A stretch of DNA of 64,000 bases. Origin: Acarospora socialis (taxonomy: Eukaryota; Ascomycota; Lecanoromycetes; Acarosporales; Acarosporaceae). Where the stretch lies: contig JAMYGW020000002.1 of the NCBI GenBank assembly GCA_025617375.2, forward strand, positions 1,488,001 to 1,552,000, written 5' to 3'. Positions 45,306 through 55,923 of the stretch are shown in pieces (position 1 is the first letter of the stretch; each line of letters begins with the position of its first letter). Below the pieces are notes generated by a model, which was not told the origin of the DNA, did no database searches, and was given only the letters and a program-made list of their open reading frames with translations. The position numbers and the translations under genes are program-made.

Positions 45306-46077
45306 GAAACCGTCTCATGCGGCATTCCCGGCGAACAGACGTGTATCCTTCATTCTCGACGCATCGCTGCAAGCAGGTCAATCTGAGGTGAGTTTCTTAC
45401 GCATCGAGCATTCTTCATCATGGTGGTTAATAGCTGGCTACAGGAGTGGCGTTGTGGGATTTTCGGTTGCATGATGACACTTCTTGGGTTGCAGCCTCTG
45501 CCAGCGTCCGTCGTTCCCACCTCATGTTAGCACAATCTGCACACTAGCATGAGCGCTTCGAGAGCCAAAGTTATGGATCAGTATTGATGCCATTGTGTTC
45601 TTTAGGTGATAGCTCCTAACTGCCTGCTTTCTTGTCCTGCCGCCAGCCGGCACGACGCTTCTTCTAGTACGCAGCCGCAAACTCCTTTTTCCGTAACCGC
45701 ATATCGGTCACCTTGTTGGACGATTTGACCCACTTCAGACTAGACTGTCGATTAACATATACTCTCTCTGGGATCTAGCATTCACTTCAAATCACTAAGT
45801 TTTAACGTCGGAACCTGCATCAGCAGATGCCAACCATTCTATAGGAAGAAACAGTTCAGCTTCGCGCCAAGCCCTGACTACGGTCAAGGTCATCATAGTC
45901 AGACGCAACCCTTTGTCCTGTAAAAATACACACGCAATGGCGACCGAATCAAACGAGCGTGTTCGGTGACCATGTTCACAGCCCTCCAGACTGCATTTAC
46001 ACAGTTGACCGTAGAAGTAAGGCCCACCGTTATCGGAAAGCGAAAAGGCCACCACCCGCTCAATGGAGCCGCCACAC
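45306..46077. other. Intergenic between convergent genes
   Basis: About 770 bases between the 3' ends of NUP53 (+) and the X325 gene (-). No supported gene. Confidence 0.45.
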
Positions 46078-46819
46078 CTAGAGAAGAGCGACGGCTCCAA
46101 CCACAATGCCAGCCCCCAATGCCCACGGCCCCAGCACGGTCCGAACCGCAGCTGCCGTGCGCGAGCCGGCCGTCGCCGAAGCCGTCGCCGAAGGGGAACC
46201 CGAGGACGCGGAGGTTGAGGTGTCGCCCGTCGAATCCGTCTCATTGGCATTCTTGGCTTTGCCGGTATACGGTACCGCGGTCACACCGGTGCCGTTCGCG
46301 CACTGGGAAGGGCTAGGCATGCCGGCGGTGAAGGTGATATCGGCGCACTAAAAGCCCGACACGTCAGCGAGGGGTTCATGGATACAGCGCCAGACCCCGG
46401 AGGCGTACGTTGTACAGTCCACCGGACGGATCGCCATTGGTGATGACCTGAATCGTGGCGTTCTGGCCGTCCGTGACGTTTAGATCGCTGGGCACGGTTA
46501 CACCGCTCATACAAAACTGGCCGAGCCCCTGTTCCTGGAAGATGGGAACCAGGGTAATGTTGAAGGAGCTCCCGACATCGTTCCCCAGGCCGAGAAGAAC
46601 TTCAACGGACGACTTGGTGTGACCCATCTGCAGCTGGATGGGGCCACCTTTGATGGGCCATAAGGTACGGTTTGGTGAGACCTTCTGACCGCCGCAGGGA
46701 AAGTCACCAAGGGTGTCTTCGTCAAACCCACGGACGGCGGGATACAATAGACGGAAATGTGCGGAAGCGAGAGGGAGGAGGGCTGCGAGGAAGGCGACTG
46801 TACACGACTTCATCATCAC
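46078..46819 (-). CDS. X325/BIM1-type LPMO-like copper-binding protein, secreted, GPI-anchored
   Basis: Two exons, 46819-46409 and 46347-46078, giving 226 residues. The signal peptide MMMKSCTVAFLAALLPLASA is followed at once by His21, so the mature protein would begin with the histidine-brace His, as in lytic polysaccharide monooxygenases and the LPMO-like X325 family. Family features follow: HFRLLYPAVRGFD, FPCGGQ, LGLGNDVGSSFNITL, GLGQFCMSGV, DGQNATIQVITNGDPSGGLY and NCADITF, with a second set of cysteines. A Ser/Thr/Ala-rich linker and a hydrophobic end (LGPWALGAGIVVGAVALL) indicate a GPI anchor. In Cryptococcus the relative BIM1 works with Ctr1 in copper uptake; X325 proteins bind Cu(II) rather than cutting polysaccharide. 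A Ctr gene is the next gene on the same strand, which supports that role here. Confidence 0.9.
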
Positions 46820-48003
46820 CGATATTAGGATAGGATGTGTAGCCGCCGTGGGACGTACAGAGGAACGCGATTATTCAAGCAGACGTTGTATTCTATCTCG
46901 AGTGAAGGATAGAGAAGAAGACAAGGGAGAGAAAACGATGTGAAGGTGACGAGTTGAAGGTGTTCAAGAACGGAGTCAACGTGTTCAGAAACTGCTATAG
47001 AGGATATACAAAGCGAACTGGCAACAGCGAATTATCGCCTAAGTGCATCACTCCGAAGAACCAGTATCCAGACCATTGGAATTCGCATGAGCCCATTATC
47101 TATTACCTACCTAGTTACTTGGCGGTAAGTTTGTTTGCAGGAGGCTCGCTGAGTAGTTTCCGTCTCGCCTCATACTCGTAGAGGTGATAATGACCCGTGA
47201 CTACCGAGTTCGGAGATCCAGTGTAAAGTTACGACAAAGAAAAGAAACTTTATACCTGGTAGACTACAACTAGGGTCAAAACTCGCTCAAATTCTCGCAG
47301 ATACGCGCCAAGGGCGTTTAGGACCTCGAGTTGTTTGTATCAGGTAGGTAAGATCATGGATAAGAGTATGTGTACATTCACACAAGGTTATGTCCAGGGA
47401 CTTGATCCGCCACACTCTTGCATAAGGTACTCGGACAATCGACTAGGTACCTACTCGTAGAATGAGGGTTACTTACCCTACTTCTGGTGTCTATTTGTCG
47501 CTGGTTGGGCATTCCGTCCCCGGTATATTACTAGTACTACCTAAGGTACATGAAGTAATTCACTTCCATGTACGCAATGAAATTTGGAGCTATCCAGAAG
47601 AAAGGTGCGTTCAATAACCGGTTTACATACATTACTACTCTCCAGCCTCTTTGCACCCGCCTATCATTCCAAAGTCTTCGTCTGAGGCGGCTTCGTGCGT
47701 CACCCGTACGACCGTAGCTGTGTGGCCATTGATAAGCATGCTGCACAACAGCAACCGCAGGATGGCACAGCAGGAGGAAATTGTAGCAGTAATGGTCACA
47801 CCGGATACGATGACCGTTGCCTGCTTTGATTGAGTTGGCGATGCCCTAAAGAATCCTGCTGATCGAGATACCGAGGTGCATTCTCCTGGTGTGACTTCGA
47901 CTGGTGTTCGGTGCTGAGATCCCATTCCCACTACAATGCAAAGTCCCATAAGAATCTCCAGGTTGAGATTGGCGCCTCCCGTAACAAGGCTCCAGGTTGA
48001 TGA
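46820..48003. other. Intergenic between the X325 and CTR genes
   Basis: About 1.2 kb holding the X325 promoter and CTR 3' end. Rich in TACCTA/TAGGTA motifs between about 47,100 and 47,560. Short frames on both strands near 47,640-47,950 have no recognisable domain. Confidence 0.45.
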
Positions 48004-48638
48004 TCAATGTTCTTCCAGCTGACCGTATCTGCCGAATACCAGCTCTCCAAGAAAAGTGCCACCTAAGATGGCGAGAAAGTAGCCAACATTCAGCGTCATG
48101 ACCGCCAACATGCTGTAGAATTTCAGTGAGCATGTCCAAACGATGTCAACTCCTCAACCTACAGTAAGTAACCAACTCCCACCATGACTGTAACGAGCGC
48201 TGCTCGGGGCGCATCAACGCTAAATCTCCACGGCTGCACCTCCCTCACGTCCCTCCGCACGACCCTCACCGTCTCTTCGAGCCCCCTCTTGGTCAACAAG
48301 GTAGCCATTCTCCCATCGCCGTCTTCGCTGGTCCTCTCGGCCTCTGGCAACTTCCCCGCAACGACAACATATCGTCTGTTCAAGGCTCGGTCCAGCCATT
48401 TCTTCTCGGTGAGATGTTTGAGCGCGAAAAGACTACGAAGGAAGGCCGCGAGGAGGATCAGGAAAATACATGTCGCGGCATACTGGCCGGTGGTGTGAGG
48501 GGTCCACGCAGGAGAGTACAATGGTGTCGAGTAGGAGGAGAAGAAGGTCATCTGCATATCTGACATGGTAGAGTCGTGGAGGCCTGGGACAAGTTCATCG
48601 ATGGGCCGGATCAGCTTGTTCTGGTCGATCGTAGACAA
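48004..48638 (-). CDS. Ctr-family copper transporter
   Basis: A plasma-membrane (or vacuolar) Cu(I) channel that works as a trimer. Two exons, 48638-48163 and 48112-48004, giving 194 residues. The N-terminus carries the copper-binding methionines MSDMQM, then TFFSSYSTPLYSPAWTP. TM1 is YAATCIFLILLAAFLRSLFA. TM2 contains MLAVM, the essential MxxxM copper filter. TM3 is NVGYFLAILGGTFLGELVFG with the G-x3-G packing motif. The cytosolic loop between TM1 and TM2 is long (about 85 residues), as in ascomycete Ctr proteins. The splice joins GYLL to MLAV, exactly in the MxxxM helix. It is divergent from the metalloreductase gene across an 844-base region. Identification is firm; high versus low affinity is not decided. 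Confidence 0.93.
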
Positions 48639-49482
48639 TGGACGGGTGTGCGCCTCAGAAGTTATGATGACGGCTGCAGAGCTGTCGAGTAGAGTGTATG
48701 ATGATTTGGAGCCGAACTAGAGTATCTATGTACGGCCTAGAATCGGGGAGTCATCTAGATCTTTAAGTCAGACACTCGATTTTTGCTGAGAAGGTGGCCT
48801 GGACATTGTGACGCAAATACATGATACATGTATGTCTCCGAAAGGTACCTACTCTACTCGTAGGTAGAGGTAGGAGTAGGTATGGTACTCTTACACCGGG
48901 CAGCTGGTGTTGATTATAAGGTACGCAGAAGTCAATAACAAATGAGGTGATGAATCCGTCTCCGAACCCTGCTTAATTCACGCACACTGTGGCTTGAAAA
49001 GGCCGCAATGATCGCCAGCTAGCGCACGGACTAACTCCATACAGCAATCATATCATGGAAGCTAAGGTAAATTATGGGTAAATTATTACATGTGTAATGT
49101 CGTCCTCCAATGTCAATGATCCATCTCATGTAAGTGTAAGTACGAGTACCTACTCGTACCTCATATGACTGTTCTCTCTGCATCAGCCCACTACATCTCT
49201 CATTGCATTGTCAACCATCATTTGGATACCTTAGTGTCTCCTTCTGCGGTTGTCTATTTTGCAGCATAGTAGCCTTAGTTTTCGTGTCAAAGTGTATGCT
49301 CTGTCGTATGCATTCATCAATCCTTATCACAAGGGCCTTTATGTTTTTCGCTTTACAGCTTTCGGGTATGGATATCTCATCAATAAGCCAAAACGAGCTA
49401 TCACCACAATCTTAAGTGTATAGACCAATACACAGAATCACTCCAGTTTCCTTAGCACTGGTCTGCACGGAACGTCGCCACG
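48639..49482. promoter_or_regulatory. Divergent promoter of CTR and metalloreductase genes
   Basis: An 844-base shared upstream region. TTTTTGCTGA at 48780-48789 fits the D-T-D-D-H-GCTG-D copper-signalling element of S. pombe Cuf1 and resembles the TTTGCTC core of yeast Mac1. One hit of this length can occur by chance. Many TACCTA/TAGGTA motifs lie at about 48,840-48,890 and 49,140-49,165. A regulator of copper starvation acting on both genes is an inference. Confidence 0.35.
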
Positions 49483-51719
49483 ATGGATATGTCGGAAATG
49501 GACATGGGCGGTATGGGGGATATGGGAGGGATGGGTTCAATGTCTATGGGCACGGGGCCGGGACTGGTTTACATGCAAAAGGTGTATTGGGCATTAGTTG
49601 CGGGGGCAATAGCATTTGCGGCTGCATCCAACATGCTCTTCAAGATCCTGTACTGGCAGAGGTGAGTCTCGAGCAAGCCGTATAGTACCGACGAAGAGTC
49701 TGAACTGACTCGTAATCGGATAGGGTGTTTGGTGAGAGCACCTCGACGCCCGCGAAACCGAAGTCGTCCTTTTTCGTCACGTTGGCCACAGTTACAGCGC
49801 TGAACCGTGAAATCGCCTATGCAGCTCTTCCTCAGTTTTCATATAAGCGGGTGCTCTTCCGGGCCCCTGCCTTGGGCTCAACGTTGCTGGTGTCTGCCAA
49901 TCTTGTGATCCTCCTGGTGCTCTGCTTCTACGGACTAAATCCCAACGATCAGTGGCAGCGAGAAAACGTTGGTTATCGAACGGGCTTTGTCACCATGTGC
50001 CAGATACCGCTGCTCTTCCTTCTTTCCGGAAGACAGAACATCGTCGGCCTTCTCACCGGGTTCGGCTATGAAAGGCTGAACTGGTTACACCGCTGGGCTG
50101 CCCGATGCCTCCTGCTCACGGCAACATTACACATGGGCTATTGGTTTGCCGACTGGGCTCCGTATGATTACATTACGGTCAAGGTGACCACTGATTCAAT
50201 CACAAAACATGGTCTGATTGCCTGGGCTGTGCTGGTTTGGATTGTTGTCAGTTCCATGACCCCGATCAGAGGTTGGAACTATGAATTCTTCGTTGTTCAA
50301 CACCTTATTTCTTTTGTTGCGTTTATGGCTATGCTTTACCTGCACACGCCTGCCGAGGTCCACGTCTGGATCTGGATTCCAGTAGGGCTTTTCCTTTTCG
50401 ATCGCATAGTGCGCCTGTTATCTGTCCTCCATAACAGCTTGGCAATCTTCCACCCGAGGAATCGTGCGGGAACTGTCTGGGCGTGCAAAGCAACGTTTAC
50501 ACCACTATCTCATGACACCACTCGTATCACCATCCAGGATCCACCGTTGAGATGGAGAGCTGGCCAACATGTGTTCATCACCTGCCCGTCCATTGTCCCA
50601 CTCCAAAGTCACCCATTCACCGTCGCTTCCCTACCCCGCGATGGGAAGATGGAGTTCATCGTTCAATCCAAGAAGGGTGGCACAAGACGTTTCTTCAACC
50701 ACGCTACACGGCATTCGACGGCGCTTCCATTATCAAGCGTCGATGTAAGCATGGCCAGTGGCAAGAGTGTCGCGATTGAAGGACCATACGGTAGAATGCG
50801 ACCCCTCTCACAGTTTGACAGTGTTGTATTCTTGGCTGGAAGCACAGGCGCCACCTTTACAGTGCCGCTGATGCGAGAAATCATCTCATCATGGACCGAA
50901 TCTCGCCAAAGTCGGAAACTGTTCGGAAGTCTCCGCCCAGCGACACGTCGCATCAGATTTGTTTGGGTGGTGAAATCTCAAGGGCAGCTGAGCTGGTTCT
51001 CCGAACAGCTCTCAGCAGTTGCACTGGATCTCGAGTGCTGGAAGGAGTCTGGCTTCGAGTCATGGGCAGGCGATGTCCAGGTGGAAATGAGCGTTTATCT
51101 AACGTGCGACTTGAATTTCACTGAGGACAAGTCCACTTCTTCCGCGCCTATCGCTGCGTCCGGCGTGGCCCGATCCGAGCCTTACCACCGAGTAACTGTG
51201 GAATCGGCGTCCATTCTACCATTAAACGAGAAAGTGCCGGAGGGGGAGAAGCAAGGCGCCTCATCCGTTCGTTCTGTTCGTTCAACACTGATCGATCGAA
51301 GTTATGTGAGAGGGACTTGTGGACCGGACGGTCCTTGCTGCTGCACGAGCACTGTAGATGACGAAAACGCCATTTCCGGCATTGTTTGCACATGTGACTG
51401 CGCACTCACGCAGTCGTTGCCTATATCACAAGCGGTATCTCCTACAACGACCAAGAACTTGCCAGACGACCGTCCAAACTCGACAAGAGGGCCCCTGCAT
51501 TCGTCGATCACCTTGCTTACTGGCCGGCCACATTTGTGTGGCATCATCCGTAGGACGCTTGAGGAAGCGCTTGGCGAAGCGGCGGTGGTGGCATGTGGAC
51601 CTCGAGGATTAGTCGATGATGTGCGTAGGGTGGTGGTTGGTTTGAGCGACGAGAGAGCCGTGCACAAAGGGACTGGGGCGCAGGGAATTTATCTCCACAC
51701 TGAGGCCTTTGGATATTAA
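49483..51719 (+). CDS. Ferric/cupric reductase (FRE family) with Met-rich N-terminus
   Basis: A membrane flavocytochrome that moves electrons from NADPH through FAD and two haems to extracellular Fe(III) or Cu(II). Two exons, 49483-49661 and 49724-51719, giving 724 residues. The extracellular start is packed with Met-Asp-Gly (MDMSEMDMGGMGDMGG...), like the Mets motifs of Ctr proteins. Haem ligands are H182/H196 and H253/H267, both pairs with 13 intervening residues. FAD is bound by HPFTVAS (about residue 350), NADPH by AGSTGATFTVPL and by CGPRGLVDDVR near the end. Between them sits an unusual Cys-rich stretch at about residues 590-618 (CGPDGPCCC, then CTCDC). Most FRE proteins have a longer N-terminal lumenal domain. 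Next to a Ctr gene, copper reduction is as likely as iron reduction. Confidence 0.92.
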
Positions 51720-51905
51720 GGAGGTTGGGCATCACTATAGATGGAGGCCACGACGATGATAGGCGTTCGAACGTTTTGTAGCACGTGGCCTGATCATAGT
51801 GCACCCGCGGGGTTTTGCCGGAAACACGATCACTTTCTATGGGATGCGCTTTGGAAGGATGACATGGCTCAACTTCTTTCAAACAACAGCTGAAATATGC
51901 TTCAT

Positions 51906-52884
51906 ATCACCGAGGATTACGAGAGTAATATCCCTTGAGCATGAGCTCCTTGTCCGTCCACTCGTACAATTTCTCCGTCAGGTCTGGATCTTGCGAGTAC
52001 CTACTCCCGGCAGACTTACAGCCCACTGGTGTATAGTAGGCACCACCTCCAGTTTATCCTCTTTCGTCGTTGCCGTCCAGAGCTGGTTTTTTGCGCCTTG
52101 TGGGATGCTTTTCCAGAACACCGGCCCGACAATCGCGGTATTGTACCTGACCAACGCGTTTGATTCTTGATAAGGACCTATCAGATCTGTGCGCACGACG
52201 CCACGATGCACAGAGACTGATCTGATTGACGGGTATTTCTTCGAGAGCGAGCGGGTGAAGAGAATGTTGGCAAGTTTGGACTGACCATAGCGGGTCCAGG
52301 TCCCCTGCGCGTCTAACTTGGTCTTGTCGAAGAGAATGCCGCCGGTCGGGGCAAGCTTGTGACCTTCAGACGTGAGATTGAGGATACGGACATCGGCCGC
52401 GGGTCACTCGGCTGTTCTCATGAGGGTCAGCAGGAGTAACTTTGTCAGAAGAGCATGACCGATGTGATTGGTGCCAAATTGAATCTCATAGCCTTCTTCC
52501 GTTGTTCCGGCGGGAACGGACATGAAGCCGGCGTTGTTGATCAGCACGTCCAGGCGATCCGATGCCGCATGGAATGTGTCTGCTGCGGACTTGATCGAGG
52601 CGAAGGAAGTGAGGTTGAGAGATAAGAAAGTGATGGACGCCCCCGGGACGGCGGCCTTGATGTCTGCGATGGCGGTTTCGGCCTTGGAGGTGGTACGGGC
52701 AGCCAGGTAAATCTGGGGTTTGAGGACGGTCTCTTTGCCCAATCCCGTGTTTCCTGGTCAGTCCCATCAGTCCTACAACGCTTGGCGTAACAGGGGTAGC
52801 ACACGCACCACCAGTCACGAGAATCACCGTCCCGGAGAGGTGTGGGATGTCAACTTTGGGGCTGAAGTCCCTGCCGCCGAACAT
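51906..52884 (-). pseudogene. Short-chain dehydrogenase (retinol-dehydrogenase-like), broken
   Basis: Exon 1 is 52884-52809 (MFGGRDFSPKVDIPHLSGTV, ILVTGG), then an intron 52808-52754, then the rest. It shows the NAD(P)-binding TGGNTGLGKET motif made across the splice, YLAARTTSKAE, VLINNAGFM, the catalytic region with YGQSKLANILF (Tyr-x3-Lys), and the C-terminal DLTEKLYEWTDKEL helix. Two defects are visible: an in-frame TGA at about 52,402-52,404 between MRTAE and PAADVRI, and a one-base loss near 52,043 so that AYYTPVG continues in another frame. About six residues usual after ETVL also seem absent. A host gene that has recently lost function, or one affected by sequencing error. Confidence 0.75.
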
Positions 52885-53935
52885 TTCCGTTGTCTGTAGT
52901 GCTGCAATGTGGGTGATCTTGAAAGGAGAAGTTACCTTATATGCGTACACTTCTGTGAGCAGCAATCCGTTCGCGTTACCAGCAAGGGTAGTTCTCAATG
53001 GATGTCGGTGTATGCATCCGTCAGAAAAGCTGGTGTTATTCAAAGACTGTGCTGCTCCAGGCTACCATGACGCGTTCCTTGTCATCTGCGTACCTTGGGT
53101 CTAATCATATACCGATATTCCATGTCCAAATCCTATGATTTTGAGAATCGGCATGTCGGGAACTCTGAACACTGACTCTGACTTGGGTCACGCCGCAATA
53201 TCTAATATAATAGTCCTTGGTCGAGAGTCTTGACTTTCCAATTAGGTAAGCCCCTAGAAGGATGAGATCGGGCTCTGGCTCTGTGGCATAACATATCAAT
53301 ACCTTAAAGTAGCAATGCTGGGAGAGGAATCGTCATGTTAATTTGCTGCTCAATGACCTCAGTAACATTCTGGTGCACATGGCTTAAGAATCAAGACATG
53401 AGAACCTCTCAAGATGCCCCACTTCTGGATCAGTATGTGCAATCTTATGAGCAAATAGAGGACAGTTGTGAGACTCTTGGCGATCGAAAGTAACGAATAC
53501 TCCCCACTTGAAGCTTCTTAGGTAGATATGTGAAGAACACTGTGAGGGTTTATTACTATTGAGGGCCCGTTCGCTGCCTTCTTGTGCATTGAACATCTGT
53601 TTGAAGTACGGAGTACTGGGTATACGAAGCGTGACTGTCATCCTGAAGTTGCTTCGCTAAGCTCAAATTGCGAGGGCATTGCGGCTTTTGCCGAAGTCCA
53701 TTCGTGAGCCGCGCATCACGCAAAGAATTAACTACGGTAGAGGGCTTCCGTCAATCGCACAATTACCACTTCACGCTCACTTCCTTGACGTCGGTGGGTC
53801 ACAGCCAGCTCCTGCGAACCATGTCGTTGCGGCCCTGATACTGATCACTAGCGTTTCCATAGCTTCTCTGACCTACCGAGACCAAACCAATCAACTGCGT
53901 CTGTGTGTAGCAGCGCTCGCGGAACCTCAGCAGAT
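52885..53935. other. Intergenic, nothing recognised
   Basis: About 1.05 kb between the dehydrogenase start (-) and EGD1 (+). Short frames only; contains both promoters. Confidence 0.45.
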
Positions 53936-54785
53936 ATGGATCAGGCGAAGCTCGCGAAGATGCAGCAGTCGGTCCGGATTGGTTCGTCTTCGCTATTTCT
54001 CTTCGTTCCGTTCAAGCTCGTGTGTGAATAGTCACTCACTGTCGGTAACGCTGTCAATACTCTTCGAGGCTGCTAACCTTCTGCTTGCTTAGGGTAAGAG
54101 ATATATCCGCTCCGAAACCATTTGTCTGTGCCAGGCCTAGCATGGCTACGAGTCGTGACGATATCTACAAGATACATTTTGCGTTGCAGAACCTTGACTG
54201 ACATGAAGGTCTTACCACAGAGGCAAAGGTACCCCACGGAGAAAGATGAAAAAGGTCCACAAGAGTTCGGGAATGGACGACAAGAAGCTCCAGACGTCAC
54301 TGAAAAAGCTTAATGTCCAGCCGATCCAAGCTATTGAGGAGGTCAATATGTTCAAAGAGGATGGAAACGTGATTCACTTTGCAGCACCGAAGGGTATGTT
54401 GGATTCCCGACTGGTTGTGTTTCGCGTCACGAATTGTGGTCCGCGAGGCTGGCGTTCGAGCGGCCTAGCGCTGCATTGGTCGCATTTTGCCTGCATGGAA
54501 TACTGCTGATAAATCCTTGCCACAGTTCATGCGTCTGTCCCGTCGAACACCTTTGCCATTTACGGCAATGGTGAAGATAAAGAACTCACGGAACTTGTGC
54601 CTGGCATACTCAACCAGCTCGGCCCCGACTCCCTTGCCTCTCTCCGGAAACTCGCCGAGAGCTACCAGTCCATGCAGAAGAAGGAAGGTGGTGAGGATGG
54701 AGAGAAGAAGGGTGGAGACGACGACGATGACGATGATATTCCGGATCTGGTGGCTGGGGAGAATTTCGAGAGCAAAGTCGAGTAA
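53936..54785 (+). CDS. EGD1: Nascent polypeptide-associated complex subunit beta
   Basis: NAC binds ribosomes near the exit tunnel and shields nascent chains. Three exons, 53936-53981, 54223-54393 and 54526-54785, giving 158 residues, typical for fungal NAC beta. The first exon encodes [16 protein letters not shown]. The second gives [17 protein letters not shown], the ribosome-binding RRK-x-KK motif, and the start of the NAC domain ([20 protein letters not shown]). The third begins [20 protein letters not shown] and ends in an acidic tail (seven Asp in a row, then [12 protein letters not shown]). The first intron is long for this window (241 bases). Splice phases all agree. Confidence 0.95.
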
Positions 54786-55923
54786 ATGACGGGAGGATTC
54801 ATAGTGCAGCATGGCCTGGGTCCTTGTAGGTCTCGATCTGACATTACGCTACCAGTCAGTGCAGTGCGTCTTTGTAGGCTAGCACTGTCCGTTAGACGCA
54901 GAGCGAATTATCAAGCTGCCATGGCGAGCCATAAAGCCGCCAAGTACTGCGTGCGAAGTTATCTTGCATTTACTCCTGTCGGAGGGGGCTCGGTGGTCTC
55001 GACATGGAGACTGTATCATCTCAGTTGGCTCCCTCTACAAGCGCTGTACCAATGCACACTGGTTGGGTAGTCTCGATCCCATAATAGTGGTCATGGAAAG
55101 GTGTTTCCGTGTCGGTTAAAGTTCATCGTCTTGCCTTTGGGTTACGCACAGAAGCGGAATGAAATGGCATGGCATGACCGGCCAAGCTACCGGCCTTTGA
55201 GCACATTTGGCTCTCCCCAACGGTGTTCGCTCTTTCTCAATACCGTCGCTTGCCCTGACAGCGCCACGTGTTTATACCTTTCCATCGGCCGAACCATAAG
55301 GTACCCTACACATACTAAGTTACCTAGGTAGTAAGATATCGATTAGGTACCAGGTACTCTCCTACCTTTACGGAGTACCTTACCTTACATGAGTCCTCCG
55401 AAGGCGGACACTGATAGCCTTGGGTACTTCGTACCCTAGGTACCTTATGTGTACCTAGTAGGCACACGTACTTACCTTATGCAGGTTAGATCCGATGCGA
55501 GATCGACGCTACGAATGCCCCGCCGATAAGCGATGGGAACTAACTAAGGTATTCGTTAAGTTTTATTGAAACCTAATCCTGGTGTACGAAGTACAAAGAT
55601 GGCAGTCAAACAGATCTGACTTGCTCGATCGAATTGGCGAATAATGGGGAGCAGCAAGCTAAGGTAGTGATGACGATGATGAGGCGAGAAGAGTACGGTC
55701 CAGGACCATACCTACCTTATCATAATCATCATGTTACCTTCATCTCAGCGAAGGCCACTAAATTTCATAATTTCTCCTCCTTTTCGGATCTCTTTCACTT
55801 TGGTACATACCTGCTAGTATAAGTGTATGCAGTGATCCAGCCATAAAGAATTTATATTTCGTACTCAGTCTTAGTGTTGCAATTCGCTGAACGATTTGGT
55901 CTTTTCAATCCGGTGGTCGGACC
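54786..55923. other. Intergenic with a dense cluster of GGTACCT/AGGTACC motifs
   Basis: About 1.1 kb without a supported gene. Between about 55,295 and 55,490 there are many overlapping copies of TACCTAGGTA, GGTACC and TACCTTA. Weaker clusters of the same motif lie at 47,340-47,560, 48,840-48,890 and 49,140-49,165. Together these give a locally palindrome-rich tract upstream of the cryptochrome gene. Confidence 0.5.
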
